Of a stretch of DNA of 64,000 bases, positions 33,485 through 42,236 are shown piece after piece. How positions within the stretch are numbered: position 1 is the first letter of the stretch; every line of letters starts with the position of its first letter. Below the pieces are notes generated by a model. It was not told the DNA's origin and searched no databases. It saw only the letters and a program-made list of their open reading frames with translations. The DNA is from Streptomyces hundungensis (GTDB taxonomy: Bacteria > Actinomycetota > Actinomycetes > Streptomycetales > Streptomycetaceae). Both the position numbers and the translations under genes were made by a program. The stretch is taken from NCBI RefSeq assembly GCF_003627815.1, contig NZ_CP032698.1, forward strand, positions 6,200,001 to 6,264,000, given 5' to 3'.

Positions 33485-33886
33485 TCAGGCACCCACGGCG
33501 AGCCGCTTGCGCAGCAGGGAGGCCAGGGCGTCCGCGAACTCGACCGGCTCCACCGGCAGGGTCACCGCGGCGTCCGCCCGGCTCCACGTGGCCAGCCAGG
33601 CGTCCTGCGGGCGGCCGATGAGGAGCAGCACCGGCGGGCACCGGAAGACCTCGTCCTTGATCTGGCGGCAGATCCCCATGCCGCCCGCCGGGGCGGCCTC
33701 TCCGTCCAGCACACAGACGTCGATCCCGCCGCGTTCCAGCTCCTTGAGGACCGCGGGCAGCGTCGCGCACTCCAGGAACTCCACGGGGGGCACGTCGGAG
33801 GCGGGCCTGCGTCCGGCCGCGAGCCGCACCTGGGCGCGGGTGTTCGCGTCGTCGCTGTAGACCAGAACGGTGGCGCTCGACTGCAT
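33485..33886 (-). CDS. Stand-alone degenerate receiver-domain protein
   Basis: 133 residues from ATG 33886 with CGGAGG six bases upstream. It is a lone receiver fold: VLVYSDDANTR (Asp12, Asp13), VCVLDGEA with the phosphoacceptor-like Asp61, VLLLIGRPQDAW and AVTLPVEPVEFADAL. The conserved Thr/Ser after strand 4 (Ile90-Gly91) and the Lys before the Pro of strand 5 (Leu110-Pro111) are missing, so phosphorylation signalling would be unusual or absent. There is no DNA-binding part. It is divergent from ctaE, with 187 bases between, so it could respond to or affect respiration. Function unknown. Confidence 0.8.
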   Translation of the reverse strand: MQSSATVLVYSDDANTRAQVRLAAGRRPASDVPPVEFLECATLPAVLKELERGGIDVCVLDGEAAPAGGMGICRQIKDEVFRCPPVLLLIGRPQDAWLATWSRADAAVTLPVEPVEFADALASLLRKRLAVGA

Positions 33887-34073
33887 GGATCCTCCGAAGG
33901 TCAGGCTTTGTCGCCGACGTTGGCTCATGAACCGATGCGCGGATGCTACTCCGTCCGACTGCCCGTCAACACCGGTTCGGGCAGCCCTTCGATGGGCCGT
34001 TCGGGCCCTGCATACGCGCCTGACACACCGAACGGCACCCCCCGGAGTGAGGGCGGGATAAGCGACCGACATA

Positions 34074-34694
34074 ATGTCGGTCGTGGCGACAGCAACGACA
34101 GTAGAAACCGGGCACGCGCACCCGTCGGTCAATCGACCGAACCTCACCAGCGTCGGAACCATCATCTGGTTGAGTTCCGAGCTGATGTTCTTCGCGGCCC
34201 TCTTCGCGATGTACTTCACTCTGCGTTCGGTAACGGGTGCCGCGCACTGGTCAGAAATGGCCTCGTCCCTGAACCTTCCGTTCTCGGCGACCAACACCAC
34301 GATCCTGGTGCTCTCCTCTCTCACCTGCCAGCTCGGCGTCTTCGCCGCGGAGCGGGGCGATGTGAAGAAGCTGCGCACCTGGTTCATCATCACGTTCGTG
34401 ATGGGTGCGATCTTCATCGGTGGTCAGGTCTACGAGTACACCTCCCTAGTGAAGGAGGAAGGTCTCTCGCTCTCCTCGGATCCGTACGGCTCGGTCTTCT
34501 ACCTGACGACGGGCTTCCACGGAATGCATGTGACGGGTGGCCTGATCGCCTTCCTGCTGGTTCTCGGCAGGACGTACGCGGCCAAGAGGTTCACCCACGA
34601 GCAAGCGACCGCAGCCATCGTCGTGTCCTATTACTGGCACTTCGTCGATGTTGTGTGGATCGGCCTCTTCGCCACGATCTATCTGATCAAGTAA
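34074..34694 (+). CDS. ctaE: Cytochrome c oxidase subunit III
   Basis: 206 residues from ATG 34074 ([16 protein letters not shown]); a GTG at 34083 is an in-frame alternative. Five helices of the shortened bacterial type: [21 protein letters not shown], then [60 protein letters not shown] and [18 protein letters not shown]. The Glu and the TGFHGMH motif are those of subunit III. Transcription runs on into qcrCAB, 65 bases later, as in mycobacteria. Confidence 0.97.
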   Translation: MSVVATATTVETGHAHPSVNRPNLTSVGTIIWLSSELMFFAALFAMYFTLRSVTGAAHWSEMASSLNLPFSATNTTILVLSSLTCQLGVFAAERGDVKKLRTWFIITFVMGAIFIGGQVYEYTSLVKEEGLSLSSDPYGSVFYLTTGFHGMHVTGGLIAFLLVLGRTYAAKRFTHEQATAAIVVSYYWHFVDVVWIGLFATIYLIK

Positions 34695-34759
34695 CCAGGG
34701 CCCGAAGGTCCGCACCACATCCAGCATCGACGCAGAAGATCCTGACACCGGGGTAATCC

Positions 34760-35569
34760 GTGAAAAAGCTCTCCGCACGACGACGCCATCCGCTGGCGGC
34801 GGTCGTCGTCCTACTCCTCGCGCTGGCGGCCACCGGGGGGCTGTACGCCGCGTTCGCGCCCGCGGGCAAGGCTCAGGCTGACGAAACCGCCCAGTCCCTC
34901 GCCATCGACGAGGGCAAGAAGCTCTACTCCGTCGGCTGCGCCAGCTGCCACGGAACCGGCGGTCAGGGAACCTCTGACGGCCCCTCCCTGGTCGGCGTCG
35001 GCGCCGCCGCGGTGGACTTCCAGGTCGGCACCGGCCGTATGCCGGCGCAGCAGCCCGGCGCGCAGGTGCCGAAGAAGAAGGTCATTTACTCCCAGTCCGA
35101 GATCGACCAGCTCGCCGCGTACGTGGCGTCGCTGGGCGCCGGTCCGAGCGTGCCGACCGAATCGCAGTACAACCCGAGCGGTGCGGACATCGCCAAGGGT
35201 GGCGAGCTGTTCCGCACCAACTGCGCCCAGTGCCACAACTTCACGGGTGAGGGCGGTGCCCTGACGAACGGCAAGTTCGCCCCCAGCCTGGAGGACGTGG
35301 ACCCCAAGCACATCTACGAGGCCATGCAGACCGGCCCGCAGAACATGCCGTCCTTCCCGGACACGACGATGCCGCAGAAGCAGAAGCAGGACATCATCGC
35401 GTACCTGCACGCCGTGAACAGCGACAAGTCCGCCAGCCCCGGCGGTCTCAAGCTCGGCGGGCTCGGCCCGGTCAGCGAGGGTCTGTTCGGCTGGATCTTC
35501 GGTCTGGGTGCCCTCATCGCAGTAGCCATCTGGGTCGCGGCCCACACCGCTAAGGCCAAGAAGTCATGA
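34760..35569 (+). CDS. qcrC: Diheme cytochrome c of the bcc complex
   Basis: 269 residues from GTG. An N-terminal anchor (HPLAAVVVLLLALAATGGLY) and a C-terminal helix (GLFGWIFGLGALIAVAIWVAA) bracket two cytochrome c folds, with heme sites CASCH (Cys60, Cys63, His64) and CAQCH (Cys155, Cys158, His159). In actinobacteria this subunit replaces soluble cytochrome c and passes electrons directly to CtaC. ATGA overlap with qcrA. Confidence 0.98.
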   Translation: MKKLSARRRHPLAAVVVLLLALAATGGLYAAFAPAGKAQADETAQSLAIDEGKKLYSVGCASCHGTGGQGTSDGPSLVGVGAAAVDFQVGTGRMPAQQPGAQVPKKKVIYSQSEIDQLAAYVASLGAGPSVPTESQYNPSGADIAKGGELFRTNCAQCHNFTGEGGALTNGKFAPSLEDVDPKHIYEAMQTGPQNMPSFPDTTMPQKQKQDIIAYLHAVNSDKSASPGGLKLGGLGPVSEGLFGWIFGLGALIAVAIWVAAHTAKAKKS

Positions 35570-36615
35570 GTAGCCAAGAGAATTCCGAGAGCCTGCCTGA
35601 AGCGCAGGCCACCGCGCACGGCGCGGTAGAGACCGCGGGCGACCCCTTCGCCGACCCCGGACTGCCGGCCCACAAGCCGCGCATCCAGGACATCGACGAG
35701 CGGGCGGCCAAGCGCTCCGAGCGCGTGGTCGCGTTCCTGTTCTTCCTGTCCATGGTCGCGACGATCGGCTTCATCGCCTCGTACGTGATCTTCCCGGTCG
35801 ACAAGATCGTCTTCATCTTCCCGTTCGGGCACGTCAGCATCCTCAACTTCGCTCTGGGTCTGACCCTGGGCGTGGCGCTGTTCTGCATCGGCGCGGGCGC
35901 GGTCCACTGGGCCCGCACCCTGATGTCGGACGTCGAGATGCCGGCCGAGCGGCACGAGATCGCGGCTCCGCCGGAGGTCAAGGCGCAGGTCCTGGCCGAC
36001 TTCAGGCAGGGCGCGGCCGAGTCCGGCTTCGGGCGGCGCAAGCTGATCCGCAACACCATGTTCGGCGCGCTGGCCATGGTGCCGCTCTCCGGTGTGATGC
36101 TCCTGCGCGACCTGGGCACGCTGCCCGAGGACAAGCTGCGGCACACCATGTGGTCCAAGGGCAAGGCCCTGATCAACATGAACACCAACGAGCCGCTGCG
36201 TCCCGAGGACCTGCTGGTCGGTTCCCTCACCTTCGCCAAGCCCGAGGGCCTGGAGGAGGACGCCGAGGACTTCCAGACGCAGATCGCCAAGGCCGCCCTG
36301 ATGCTCGTCCGGATCAAGCCGGAGGACATCAAGGACAAGCGCGAGCTCGAATGGTCGCACCAGGGCATCGTCGCCTACTCGAAGATCTGCACCCACGTCG
36401 GCTGCCCGATCTCCCTGTACGAGCAGCAGACGCACCACGTGCTCTGCCCGTGCCACCAGTCCACCTTCGACCTCTCCGACGGCGCCCGCGTCATCTTCGG
36501 CCCGGCCGGCCACGCCCTTCCGCAGCTGCGGATCGGTGTGAATGACGAGGGTTACCTCGAAGCGCTCGGCGACTTCGAAGAGCCCGTCGGTCCTGCCTTC
36601 TGGGAGCGCGGATGA
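35566..36615 (+). CDS. qcrA: Rieske iron-sulfur subunit of the bcc complex
   Basis: 349 residues. Three helices come before the Rieske domain, as in mycobacteria (VVAFLFFLSMVATIGFIASYV, HVSILNFALGLTLGVALFCI, and a third around FGALAMVPLSGVMLL). Cluster ligands are Cys275 and His277 in CTHVGCPIS and Cys294 and His297 in CPCHQSTFD, with Cys280 and Cys296 as the disulfide. A long acidic N-terminus (PEAQATAHGAVETAG) is typical. ATGA overlaps join it to qcrC and qcrB. Confidence 0.98.
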   Translation: MSSQENSESLPEAQATAHGAVETAGDPFADPGLPAHKPRIQDIDERAAKRSERVVAFLFFLSMVATIGFIASYVIFPVDKIVFIFPFGHVSILNFALGLTLGVALFCIGAGAVHWARTLMSDVEMPAERHEIAAPPEVKAQVLADFRQGAAESGFGRRKLIRNTMFGALAMVPLSGVMLLRDLGTLPEDKLRHTMWSKGKALINMNTNEPLRPEDLLVGSLTFAKPEGLEEDAEDFQTQIAKAALMLVRIKPEDIKDKRELEWSHQGIVAYSKICTHVGCPISLYEQQTHHVLCPCHQSTFDLSDGARVIFGPAGHALPQLRIGVNDEGYLEALGDFEEPVGPAFWERG

Positions 36616-38237
36616 GCACCACGACAGACGCACGGCGCGAAGCGCCCGCCGGTGAGCGGATCGCGGACTGGGCGGACGGCCGGCTCGGGATCTACTCCCT
36701 GGCCAAGGCCAACATGCGCAAGATCTTTCCGGACCACTGGTCCTTCATGCTCGGCGAGATCTGCATGTACAGCTTCATCATCATCATCCTCACGGGTGTG
36801 TATCTGACGCTGTTCTTCCACCCGAGCATGAACGAGGTCGTCTACGACGGCTCGTACGTACCGCTTCAGGGCATGCACATGTCCGAGGCGTTCAACTCGA
36901 CCATGCACATCAGCTTCGACGTGCGCGGCGGACTGCTGATCCGGCAGATCCACCACTGGGCGGCGCTGGTCTTCCTGGCCGGCATGTTCGTGCACATGAT
37001 GCGCGTGTTCTTCACGGGCGCGTTCCGCAAGCCGCGTGAGGTCAACTGGCTCTTCGGCTTCCTGCTGTTCGTCCTGGGCATGTTCACCGGCTTCACCGGT
37101 TACTCGCTCCCGGACGACCTGCTGTCGGGCACCGGTGTCCGCTTCATGGAAGGCGCGGTCCTGTCCGTGCCGGTCGTCGGCACGTACCTCTCGTTCTTCC
37201 TCTTCGGTGGCGAGTTCCCCGGCGGGGACTTCGTGGCCCGGTTCTACTCGGTGCACATCCTGCTGCTGCCGGGCATCATGCTCGGCCTGATGGTGGCGCA
37301 CCTGATCCTGGTCTTCTACCACAAGCACACCCAGTTCGCGGGTGCCGGACGCACGAACAAGAACGTCGTCGGCATGCCGCTGCTCCCGGTGTACATGGCG
37401 AAGGCGGGCGGGTTCTTCTTCCTGGTCTTCGGCGTCATCGCGGTCATCGCGGCGATCGCCTCGATCAACCCGATCTGGGCGATGGGCCCCTACCGGCCGG
37501 ACCACGTCTCCACGGGCGCCCAGCCCGACTGGTACATGGGCTTCTCCGAAGGCCTCATCCGTGTGATGCCGGGCTGGGAGATCAACCTGTGGGGCCACAC
37601 CCTCGTCCTGGGTGTGTTCATCCCGCTGGTGATCTTCCCGCTGGTCCTGGCGACCATCGCGGTCTACCCGTTCATCGAGTCCTGGGTCACCGGGGACAAG
37701 CGCGAGCACCACATCGCCGAGCGGCCGCGCAACGCGCCGACCCGCACCGCGTTCGGTGTCGCGTGGATCACCTGGTACATGGTGCTGCTGATCGGTGGTG
37801 GAAACGACCTCTGGGCGACCCACTTCCACCTGTCGATCAACGTGATCACCTGGTTCGTACGGATCTCGTTCTTCGTCGCTCCGGTCCTCGCGTTCATCGC
37901 CACCAAGCGGATCTGCCTGGGCCTTCAGCGTCGCGACGCCGAGAAGGTGCTGCACGGACGCGAGTCCGGCATCATCAAGCGGCTGCCGCACGGTGAGTTC
38001 ATCGAGGTCCACGAGCCGCTTGAGCCGGCCGCGCGCTACAAGCTCACCGCGCACGACCAGTACAAGCCGGTCGAACTCGGTCCCGAGACCGACGAGAACG
38101 GTGTCGCCCGCAAGATCTCGTGGACGCAGAAGCTGCGCGCCAAGCTCAGCAAGGGCTACTACGGCGAGGGGAACCAGATTCCCAAGCCGACCGCCGAGGA
38201 GTACCAGGAGATCACGAGCGGCCACGGCCACCACTGA
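36612..38237 (+). CDS. qcrB: Cytochrome b subunit of the bcc complex
   Basis: 541 residues. The four heme-binding histidines lie in the helices containing IRQIHHWAALVFLAGMFVHMMRV and FYSVHILLLPGIMLGLMVAHLIL (quoted in parts: IRQIHHWAALVF, AGMFVHMMRV, YSVHILLLPGI, LMVAHLILVFY). The Qo-site region reads PDWYMGF near residue 300. The C-terminal 120 residues form a charged extension (EVHEPLEPAARYKLT) usual in actinobacteria. It closes the operon ahead of a very stable hairpin. Target of Q203-type inhibitors in mycobacteria. Confidence 0.98.
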   Translation: MSTTTDARREAPAGERIADWADGRLGIYSLAKANMRKIFPDHWSFMLGEICMYSFIIIILTGVYLTLFFHPSMNEVVYDGSYVPLQGMHMSEAFNSTMHISFDVRGGLLIRQIHHWAALVFLAGMFVHMMRVFFTGAFRKPREVNWLFGFLLFVLGMFTGFTGYSLPDDLLSGTGVRFMEGAVLSVPVVGTYLSFFLFGGEFPGGDFVARFYSVHILLLPGIMLGLMVAHLILVFYHKHTQFAGAGRTNKNVVGMPLLPVYMAKAGGFFFLVFGVIAVIAAIASINPIWAMGPYRPDHVSTGAQPDWYMGFSEGLIRVMPGWEINLWGHTLVLGVFIPLVIFPLVLATIAVYPFIESWVTGDKREHHIAERPRNAPTRTAFGVAWITWYMVLLIGGGNDLWATHFHLSINVITWFVRISFFVAPVLAFIATKRICLGLQRRDAEKVLHGRESGIIKRLPHGEFIEVHEPLEPAARYKLTAHDQYKPVELGPETDENGVARKISWTQKLRAKLSKGYYGEGNQIPKPTAEEYQEITSGHGHH

Positions 38238-38268
38238 TCCCCGCTGACCTGTCGGTCGCCACAACCGA

Positions 38269-38308
38269 GGCTCCGGCCCGGCCCCCTCACGGGAGCCGGG
38301 CCGGAGCC
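38269..38308. terminator. Terminator after qcrB
   Basis: GGCTCCGGCCCGGC (38269-38282) and GCCGGGCCGGAGCC (38295-38308) form a perfect 14-bp stem with a 12-base loop, followed by TTTCG. Confidence 0.92.
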
Positions 38309-38416
38309 TTTCGCGCGGTACCGCCGTCCGCACTGCGGGCACGCGCGCGGCCCGGCCCGCGGCTGTCGATAGGCTGACGGGCGGCATTCCACGACCCGTG
38401 ACCACCAGGAGCGAGC

Positions 38417-39481
38417 ATGAGCGCTGTTACCCCCACCGGAGGCGACACCGTGGCGGCCCGCACCTGGCCGGGCGTCCTGGACGCGCTGCTCAGCGGCACC
38501 GACCAGAGCGCGGACGTCACCGCCTGGGCGATGGACCGGATCATGCGCGGCGAGGCCACCGACGCCCAGATCGCGGCCTTCGCGGTGGCCCTGCGCGCCA
38601 AGGGCGAGACCGTCGCCGAGATCACCGGTCTGGTACGCACCATGTACGAGCACGCCAACCTCATCGAGGTGCCGGGGCCCAGCGTGGACATCGTCGGCAC
38701 CGGCGGCGACGGCGCCAAGACGGTCAACATCTCCACCATGTCGGCGATCGTGGTGGCCGGCACCGGGGCCAAGGTCGTCAAGCACGGCAACCGGGCGGCC
38801 TCCTCGGCCAGCGGCGCCTCCGACGTCCTGGAGAAGCTCGGCGTCAACCTCGACCTCACGCCCCGGCGCGTCGCCGAGGTCGCCGAGGAGGCCGGCATCA
38901 CGTTCTGCTTCGCCGTGAAGTTCCACCCGGCGCTGCGTTACGTCGCCGCCGCCCGGCGCGAGATGGGCATCCGCACCACTTTCAACTTCCTCGGCCCGCT
39001 GACCAATCCGGCCCGGGTGCGCGCCCAGGCGACCGGCGTCGCGGACGCGCGGATGGCGCCCATCGTGGCGGGCGTACTGGCCGAGCGGGGCTCCTCCGCC
39101 CTGGTCTTCCGGGGCGACGACGGCCTCGACGAGCTGACCACCACGGGCACCTCCCGCATCTGGGTGGTGCGCGGGGGCGAGGTCCGCGAGGAGGCGTTCG
39201 ACCCGCGTCACGTCGGCATCGAGACCGTGCCCATCGAGGCGCTGCGCGGCGCGGACTCCTCGTACAACGCCGATGTCGCCCGCCGCCTCCTCGGGGGCGA
39301 GCGCGGGCCGGTGCGGGACGCGGTGCTCCTGAACGCGGCCGCCGCCCTCGTCGCCCTCGAACCGGGGGAGGGCCCGCTCGCCGAGCAGATCGGCGCCGCG
39401 ATGGCGCGGGCCGCGGAGGGGATCGACTCCGGGGCGGCCCAGCGCACCCTGGAGCGCTGGGTCGCGGCCAGCAACGCCTGA
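38417..39481 (+). CDS. trpD: Anthranilate phosphoribosyltransferase
   Basis: 354 residues, ATG with AGGAGCG upstream. Motifs: [19 protein letters not shown] (PRPP site), [36 protein letters not shown] and [14 protein letters not shown]. It transfers phosphoribose to anthranilate in tryptophan synthesis. No other trp gene is adjacent; trpD beside qcrB is an old actinobacterial arrangement also seen in mycobacteria. Confidence 0.97.
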   Translation: MSAVTPTGGDTVAARTWPGVLDALLSGTDQSADVTAWAMDRIMRGEATDAQIAAFAVALRAKGETVAEITGLVRTMYEHANLIEVPGPSVDIVGTGGDGAKTVNISTMSAIVVAGTGAKVVKHGNRAASSASGASDVLEKLGVNLDLTPRRVAEVAEEAGITFCFAVKFHPALRYVAAARREMGIRTTFNFLGPLTNPARVRAQATGVADARMAPIVAGVLAERGSSALVFRGDDGLDELTTTGTSRIWVVRGGEVREEAFDPRHVGIETVPIEALRGADSSYNADVARRLLGGERGPVRDAVLLNAAAALVALEPGEGPLAEQIGAAMARAAEGIDSGAAQRTLERWVAASNA

Positions 39482-39620
39482 GCGCGGGCGGGGCGGTACG
39501 GGTCCGGGCCGATCCGCGCCGAGCGCGGTGGGTCCGGCCGTACGGGTGTGACTCAGGGCGCAGTCCGGATCGCGGACTGCGTCTTGCGTCCGCCGGGAGC
39601 TGTGGCAGGATGCTCTCCAA
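39482..39620 (+). promoter_or_regulatory. Presumed promoter region ahead of the riboswitch
   Basis: 139 bases between the trpD stop and the riboswitch. The start must be transcribed from within or upstream of this stretch. I see no clear -10/-35 pair; the last 30 bases (CTTGCGTCCGCCGGGAGC onward) lead straight into the aptamer. Confidence 0.3.
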
Positions 39621-39740
39621 GGTCATGAGTGACAGCGATTTAGGCCCCGGCTCGCTGTCCGGCAACCCTCCGTCCGTGGCGGGGTGCCCCGGGTGAAGAC
39701 CAGGTCGTAGGCAGCAAGGCCTACGGCAAGCGCGGACCCC
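39621..39740 (+). promoter_or_regulatory. SAM-IV riboswitch aptamer
   Basis: The sequence follows the SAM-IV consensus I remember: GGTCATGAGTGACAGCGA at 39621, closing GACC after GGGTGAA, a P2 helix GACAGCGA/TCGCTGTC, the core CCGGCAACCC, a P3 hairpin with GGCGGGGTGCCCCGGG, and a P4/P5 hairpin CGTAGGC/GCCTACG ending in GGCAAGCGCGG, the 3' pseudoknot strand. SAM-IV riboswitches occur mostly in actinobacteria and shut off sulfur amino acid genes when S-adenosylmethionine is plentiful. The regulated gene here is the class V aminotransferase. Confidence 0.88.
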
Positions 39741-39773
39741 TGGACATCGCGTGATGTCACAGCCCTGGGGTCC
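39734..39773 (+). terminator. Hairpin of the riboswitch expression platform
   Basis: GGACCCC at 39734-39740 pairs with GGGGTCC at 39767-39773, and GACATC/GATGTC pairs at the tip around GCGT. The left arm begins inside the last bases of the aptamer, so SAM binding and this hairpin could compete or cooperate. It sits 212 bases before the structural gene, which favours transcription control. Confidence 0.6.
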
Positions 39774-39795
39774 TGGTCCTCAAGGGAGCAGTCTC

Positions 39796-39816
39796 GTGAG
39801 CAAGCGAATGCGATAG
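39796..39816 (+). CDS. Six-codon mini-ORF (possible leader peptide)
   Basis: GTG at 39796 lies seven bases after AAGGGAG, a good ribosome site, and reads Met-Ser-Lys-Arg-Met-Arg before TAG. It is placed between the riboswitch hairpin and the aminotransferase gene. Two of six codons are methionine (counting the start). It may be a leader peptide that couples translation to regulation, or chance. Confidence 0.4.
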   Translation: MSKRMR

Positions 39817-39984
39817 GGCGTACCGCCCCTTCTTCCCACCTCCGCGCACCCTTCTTCGGGCTGCGTGTTCGAGGTCAACCCCGGTACACAGCACGGCAGT
39901 TGAACCCGCACCTTTGGTGTGGGGCCGCTCCGCCGTACCCGGGGTCCGAAGCCAACTCGCCTTGTCCTGCCGGGAGATACCGCC

Positions 39985-41391
39985 ATGTCCGCACGCCCCA
40001 CCGCCTCCGCGACCACCTCCGTCACCGTCGAGTCCGCCGCCGTCGAGTCCGCCGACCCCTGCTGTGCCGCGCCGCTGCCGGTGCTCGGCCGCGATGTCTC
40101 CGTGCCGCTGGTCACCGGCGGCGAGGTGACGTACGCCGCCCTCGACTACGCGGCGAGCGCGCCCGCCCTCCAGCGGGTCTGGGACGACGTCGCCGCGTAC
40201 GCCCCCTACTACGGCAGCGTGCACCGCGGGGCCGGCTATCTCTCCCAGCTCTCCACCGACCTGTTCGAGAGCAGCCGCGTCACGGTGGCCGAGTTCCTCG
40301 ACTGCCGCGCCGACGACCAGGTCGTCTTCACCCGCTCCACCACCGACTCGCTCAACCTGCTCGCCAAGGCGCTGCCGGCCGACTGCCAGGTCTTCGTCTT
40401 CGAGACCGAGCACCACGCCTCGCTGCTGCCGTGGCAGGACGCCCGCGTCACCTACCTCAACGCGCCGCGCACCCCGCGCCAGGCCGTCGAGACGCTGGAG
40501 CGGGCGCTGGCCGACCGTGACCCCTACGGGCCCGCGCTGGTCTGCGTCACCGGCGCGTCCAACGTCACCGGCGAGCTCTGGCCGGTGGGCGAACTCGCCG
40601 CCGCCGCGCACGCCCACGGCGCCCGCATCGTCCTGGACGCCGCCCAGCTCGCACCCCATCACCCCGTGTCCGTAAGGGAGTTGGACGTCGACTGGATCGC
40701 CTTCTCCGGACACAAGCTGTACGCGCCGTTCGGCTCGGGCGTGCTGGCCGGGCGGGCGGACTGGCTCCAGGAGGCCGAGCCGTACCTCGCGGGCGGCGGC
40801 GCGTCCAAGAAGGTCGCCCGGCGTTCCGACGGCGGCGTGGACGTCGAGTGGCACACCACGGCCGCGCGCCACGAAGCCGGTTCGCCCAACGTCATCGGGG
40901 TCTACTCCATCGCCTCCGCGTGCAAGGCGCTCACCGAGGCGGGGTTCGACGCGCTCGTCTCGCGGGAGCGGCACCTGATCGCGAAGGTCCGCGAGGGTCT
41001 GGCGGCCGTCCCCGAGGTGCGGGTCCTGTCCCTCTTCGGGGACGACGCGCCCCGGGTCGGCGTCATCTCGTTCGTCGTCGACGGCTGGAACAGCTCGCAC
41101 TTCGCGGCGGCGCTCTCCGCGGAGTACGGCATCGGGGTGCGCGACGGCCTCTTCTGCGCCCACCCGCTGGTGCGCACCCTGCTCGGCAGCGACCCCCAGG
41201 ACCCGGGCGAGTGCGGGGCGCCCGAGGCGGAGCCGGGCGAGCGGTCCCTGAACGCGATCCGGGTCAGCTTCGGGGCGGGGACGCCGGATGAGCACGTGGA
41301 GCGGTTTGTGCGGGCGGTTCGGGAGTTGGTGGTGGACGGAGCGAAGTGGCGCTACCACACGGAGCAGGGCCGCTGCGTCCCCGTCGTCTAA
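39985..41391 (+). CDS. Class V PLP aminotransferase / cysteine desulfurase-like, SAM-controlled
   Basis: 468 residues from ATG 39985, with GGGAG eight bases upstream. Fold type I class V: YAALDYAASAPALQRVWDD, VVFTRSTTDSLNLLAKALP, FETEHHASLLPW, IVLDAAQLAPHHPVS and the PLP lysine motif WIAFSGHKLYAPFGSG. SufS/NifS-like proteins share this, but I find no clear catalytic Cys loop in the usual place, and FAAALSAEYGIGVRDGLFCAHP holds the only candidate. Control by a SAM riboswitch points to sulfur amino acid metabolism. The exact reaction is unknown. The start sits over 240 bases past the aptamer. Confidence 0.88.
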   Translation: MSARPTASATTSVTVESAAVESADPCCAAPLPVLGRDVSVPLVTGGEVTYAALDYAASAPALQRVWDDVAAYAPYYGSVHRGAGYLSQLSTDLFESSRVTVAEFLDCRADDQVVFTRSTTDSLNLLAKALPADCQVFVFETEHHASLLPWQDARVTYLNAPRTPRQAVETLERALADRDPYGPALVCVTGASNVTGELWPVGELAAAAHAHGARIVLDAAQLAPHHPVSVRELDVDWIAFSGHKLYAPFGSGVLAGRADWLQEAEPYLAGGGASKKVARRSDGGVDVEWHTTAARHEAGSPNVIGVYSIASACKALTEAGFDALVSRERHLIAKVREGLAAVPEVRVLSLFGDDAPRVGVISFVVDGWNSSHFAAALSAEYGIGVRDGLFCAHPLVRTLLGSDPQDPGECGAPEAEPGERSLNAIRVSFGAGTPDEHVERFVRAVRELVVDGAKWRYHTEQGRCVPVV

Positions 41392-41395
41392 CCCC

Positions 41396-41412
41396 CTGGG
41401 GCTCCGCCCCAG
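41396..41412. terminator. Hairpin directly after the aminotransferase stop
   Basis: CTGGGGCTCCGCCCCAG can fold into a 7-bp stem with a 3-base loop immediately downstream of the stop codon. It is the first palindrome of the repeat array. Confidence 0.6.
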
Positions 41413-41941
41413 ACCCCGTGTCGCGCCTTGAGGCGCTCGTCCTCAAACGCCGGACAGGCTGAGGTGCTGGCCAGCACCGCCCCTGCCAGGGGCGCGGGGA
41501 ACTGCGCGCCCAGCCCCGCACGGTCCGCAGCCGAGGGGCTCCTGGGGCTCCGCCCCAGACCCCGTTCGCGCCTGAACGGCGCTCGTCCTCAATCGCCGGA
41601 CGGGCTGAGGTGCTGGCCAGCACCGAGCGCTTAAGGGGCGCGGGGAACTGCGCGCCCAGCCCCGCACGGTCCGCAGACGAAAGGGCTCCTGGGGCTCCGC
41701 CCCAGACCCCGTTCGCGCCTGAACGGCGCTCGTCCTCAAACGCCGGACGGGCTGAGGTGCTGACCAGCACCGAGTACTTAAGGGGCGCGGGGAACTGCGC
41801 GACCAGCCACGCACGGTCCGCAGCCGAAAGGGCTCCTGGGGCTCCGCCCCAGACCCCGTTCGCGCCTGAACGGCGCTCGTCCTCAAACGCCGGACGGGCT
41901 GAAGGTGCTGGCCAGCGCCGAGCATTTAAGGGGCACGGTCC
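41396..41941. repeat. Tandem array of a 147-bp GC-rich Streptomyces repeat, about 3.7 copies
   Basis: The palindromic foot CTGGGGCTCCGCCCCAG occurs at 41396, 41542, 41689 and 41836, spaced 146-147 bases. Each unit continues with GCGCTCGTCCTCAAACGCC, the perfect palindrome GGTGCTGGCCAGCACC (altered in some copies) and GGGGCGCGGGGAACTGCGC. Any open frame across it is a by-product of the repeat. The first hairpin, four bases after the aminotransferase stop, probably ends that transcript. No gene is seen in these 560 bases. Confidence 0.92.
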
Positions 41942-41954
41942 GCAGGGGCGGGGG

Positions 41955-42236
41955 TCAGGAGTCCAGGCCGATGGCGAAGGCCGCTTCCAGGTCGTGTTGG
42001 GAGTACGTGCGGAACGCCACGTGCGTATCCGTCCCCTCCACCCCGGGGATCTTGCTGATGCTGCCGGGGATGATGTCCGCGAGGTCGTCGTGGCGGGCCA
42101 CCCTGACCAGCGCGATCAGATCGTAGGTGCCGGTCACCGAGTACACCTCGCTGACGCTGTCGAGCGCCGCGATGGACTCCGCGATCTCGGGAATCCGGTC
42201 CACGCTGGTCTTGATGAGCACGATCGCGGTGATCAC
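41955..42236 (-). CDS. Stand-alone Lrp/AsnC ligand-binding (RAM) domain protein
   Basis: 93 residues from GTG 42236, overlapping the upstream rhomboid stop (GTGA). The whole chain is one RAM fold: ITAIVLIKTSVDRIPEIAES, VSEVYSVTGTYDLIALVRVA, DLADIIPGSISKIPGVEGTD and THVAFRTYSQHD. The DNA-binding half of Lrp is absent. Such proteins bind amino acids and form rings; some modulate full-length Lrp regulators. The role is unknown. Confidence 0.92.
   Translation of the reverse strand: MITAIVLIKTSVDRIPEIAESIAALDSVSEVYSVTGTYDLIALVRVARHDDLADIIPGSISKIPGVEGTDTHVAFRTYSQHDLEAAFAIGLDS

Noticed and set aside
41443..41925. Open frames of 130-170 codons across the repeat array, on both strands.
   Set aside because: Their sequence repeats with the 147-bp unit and has no gene-like features; the repeats explain them.
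41392..41954. CRISPR array, because of the regular spacing of repeats.
   Set aside because: The units are about 147 bases with no unique spacers and no cas genes nearby.
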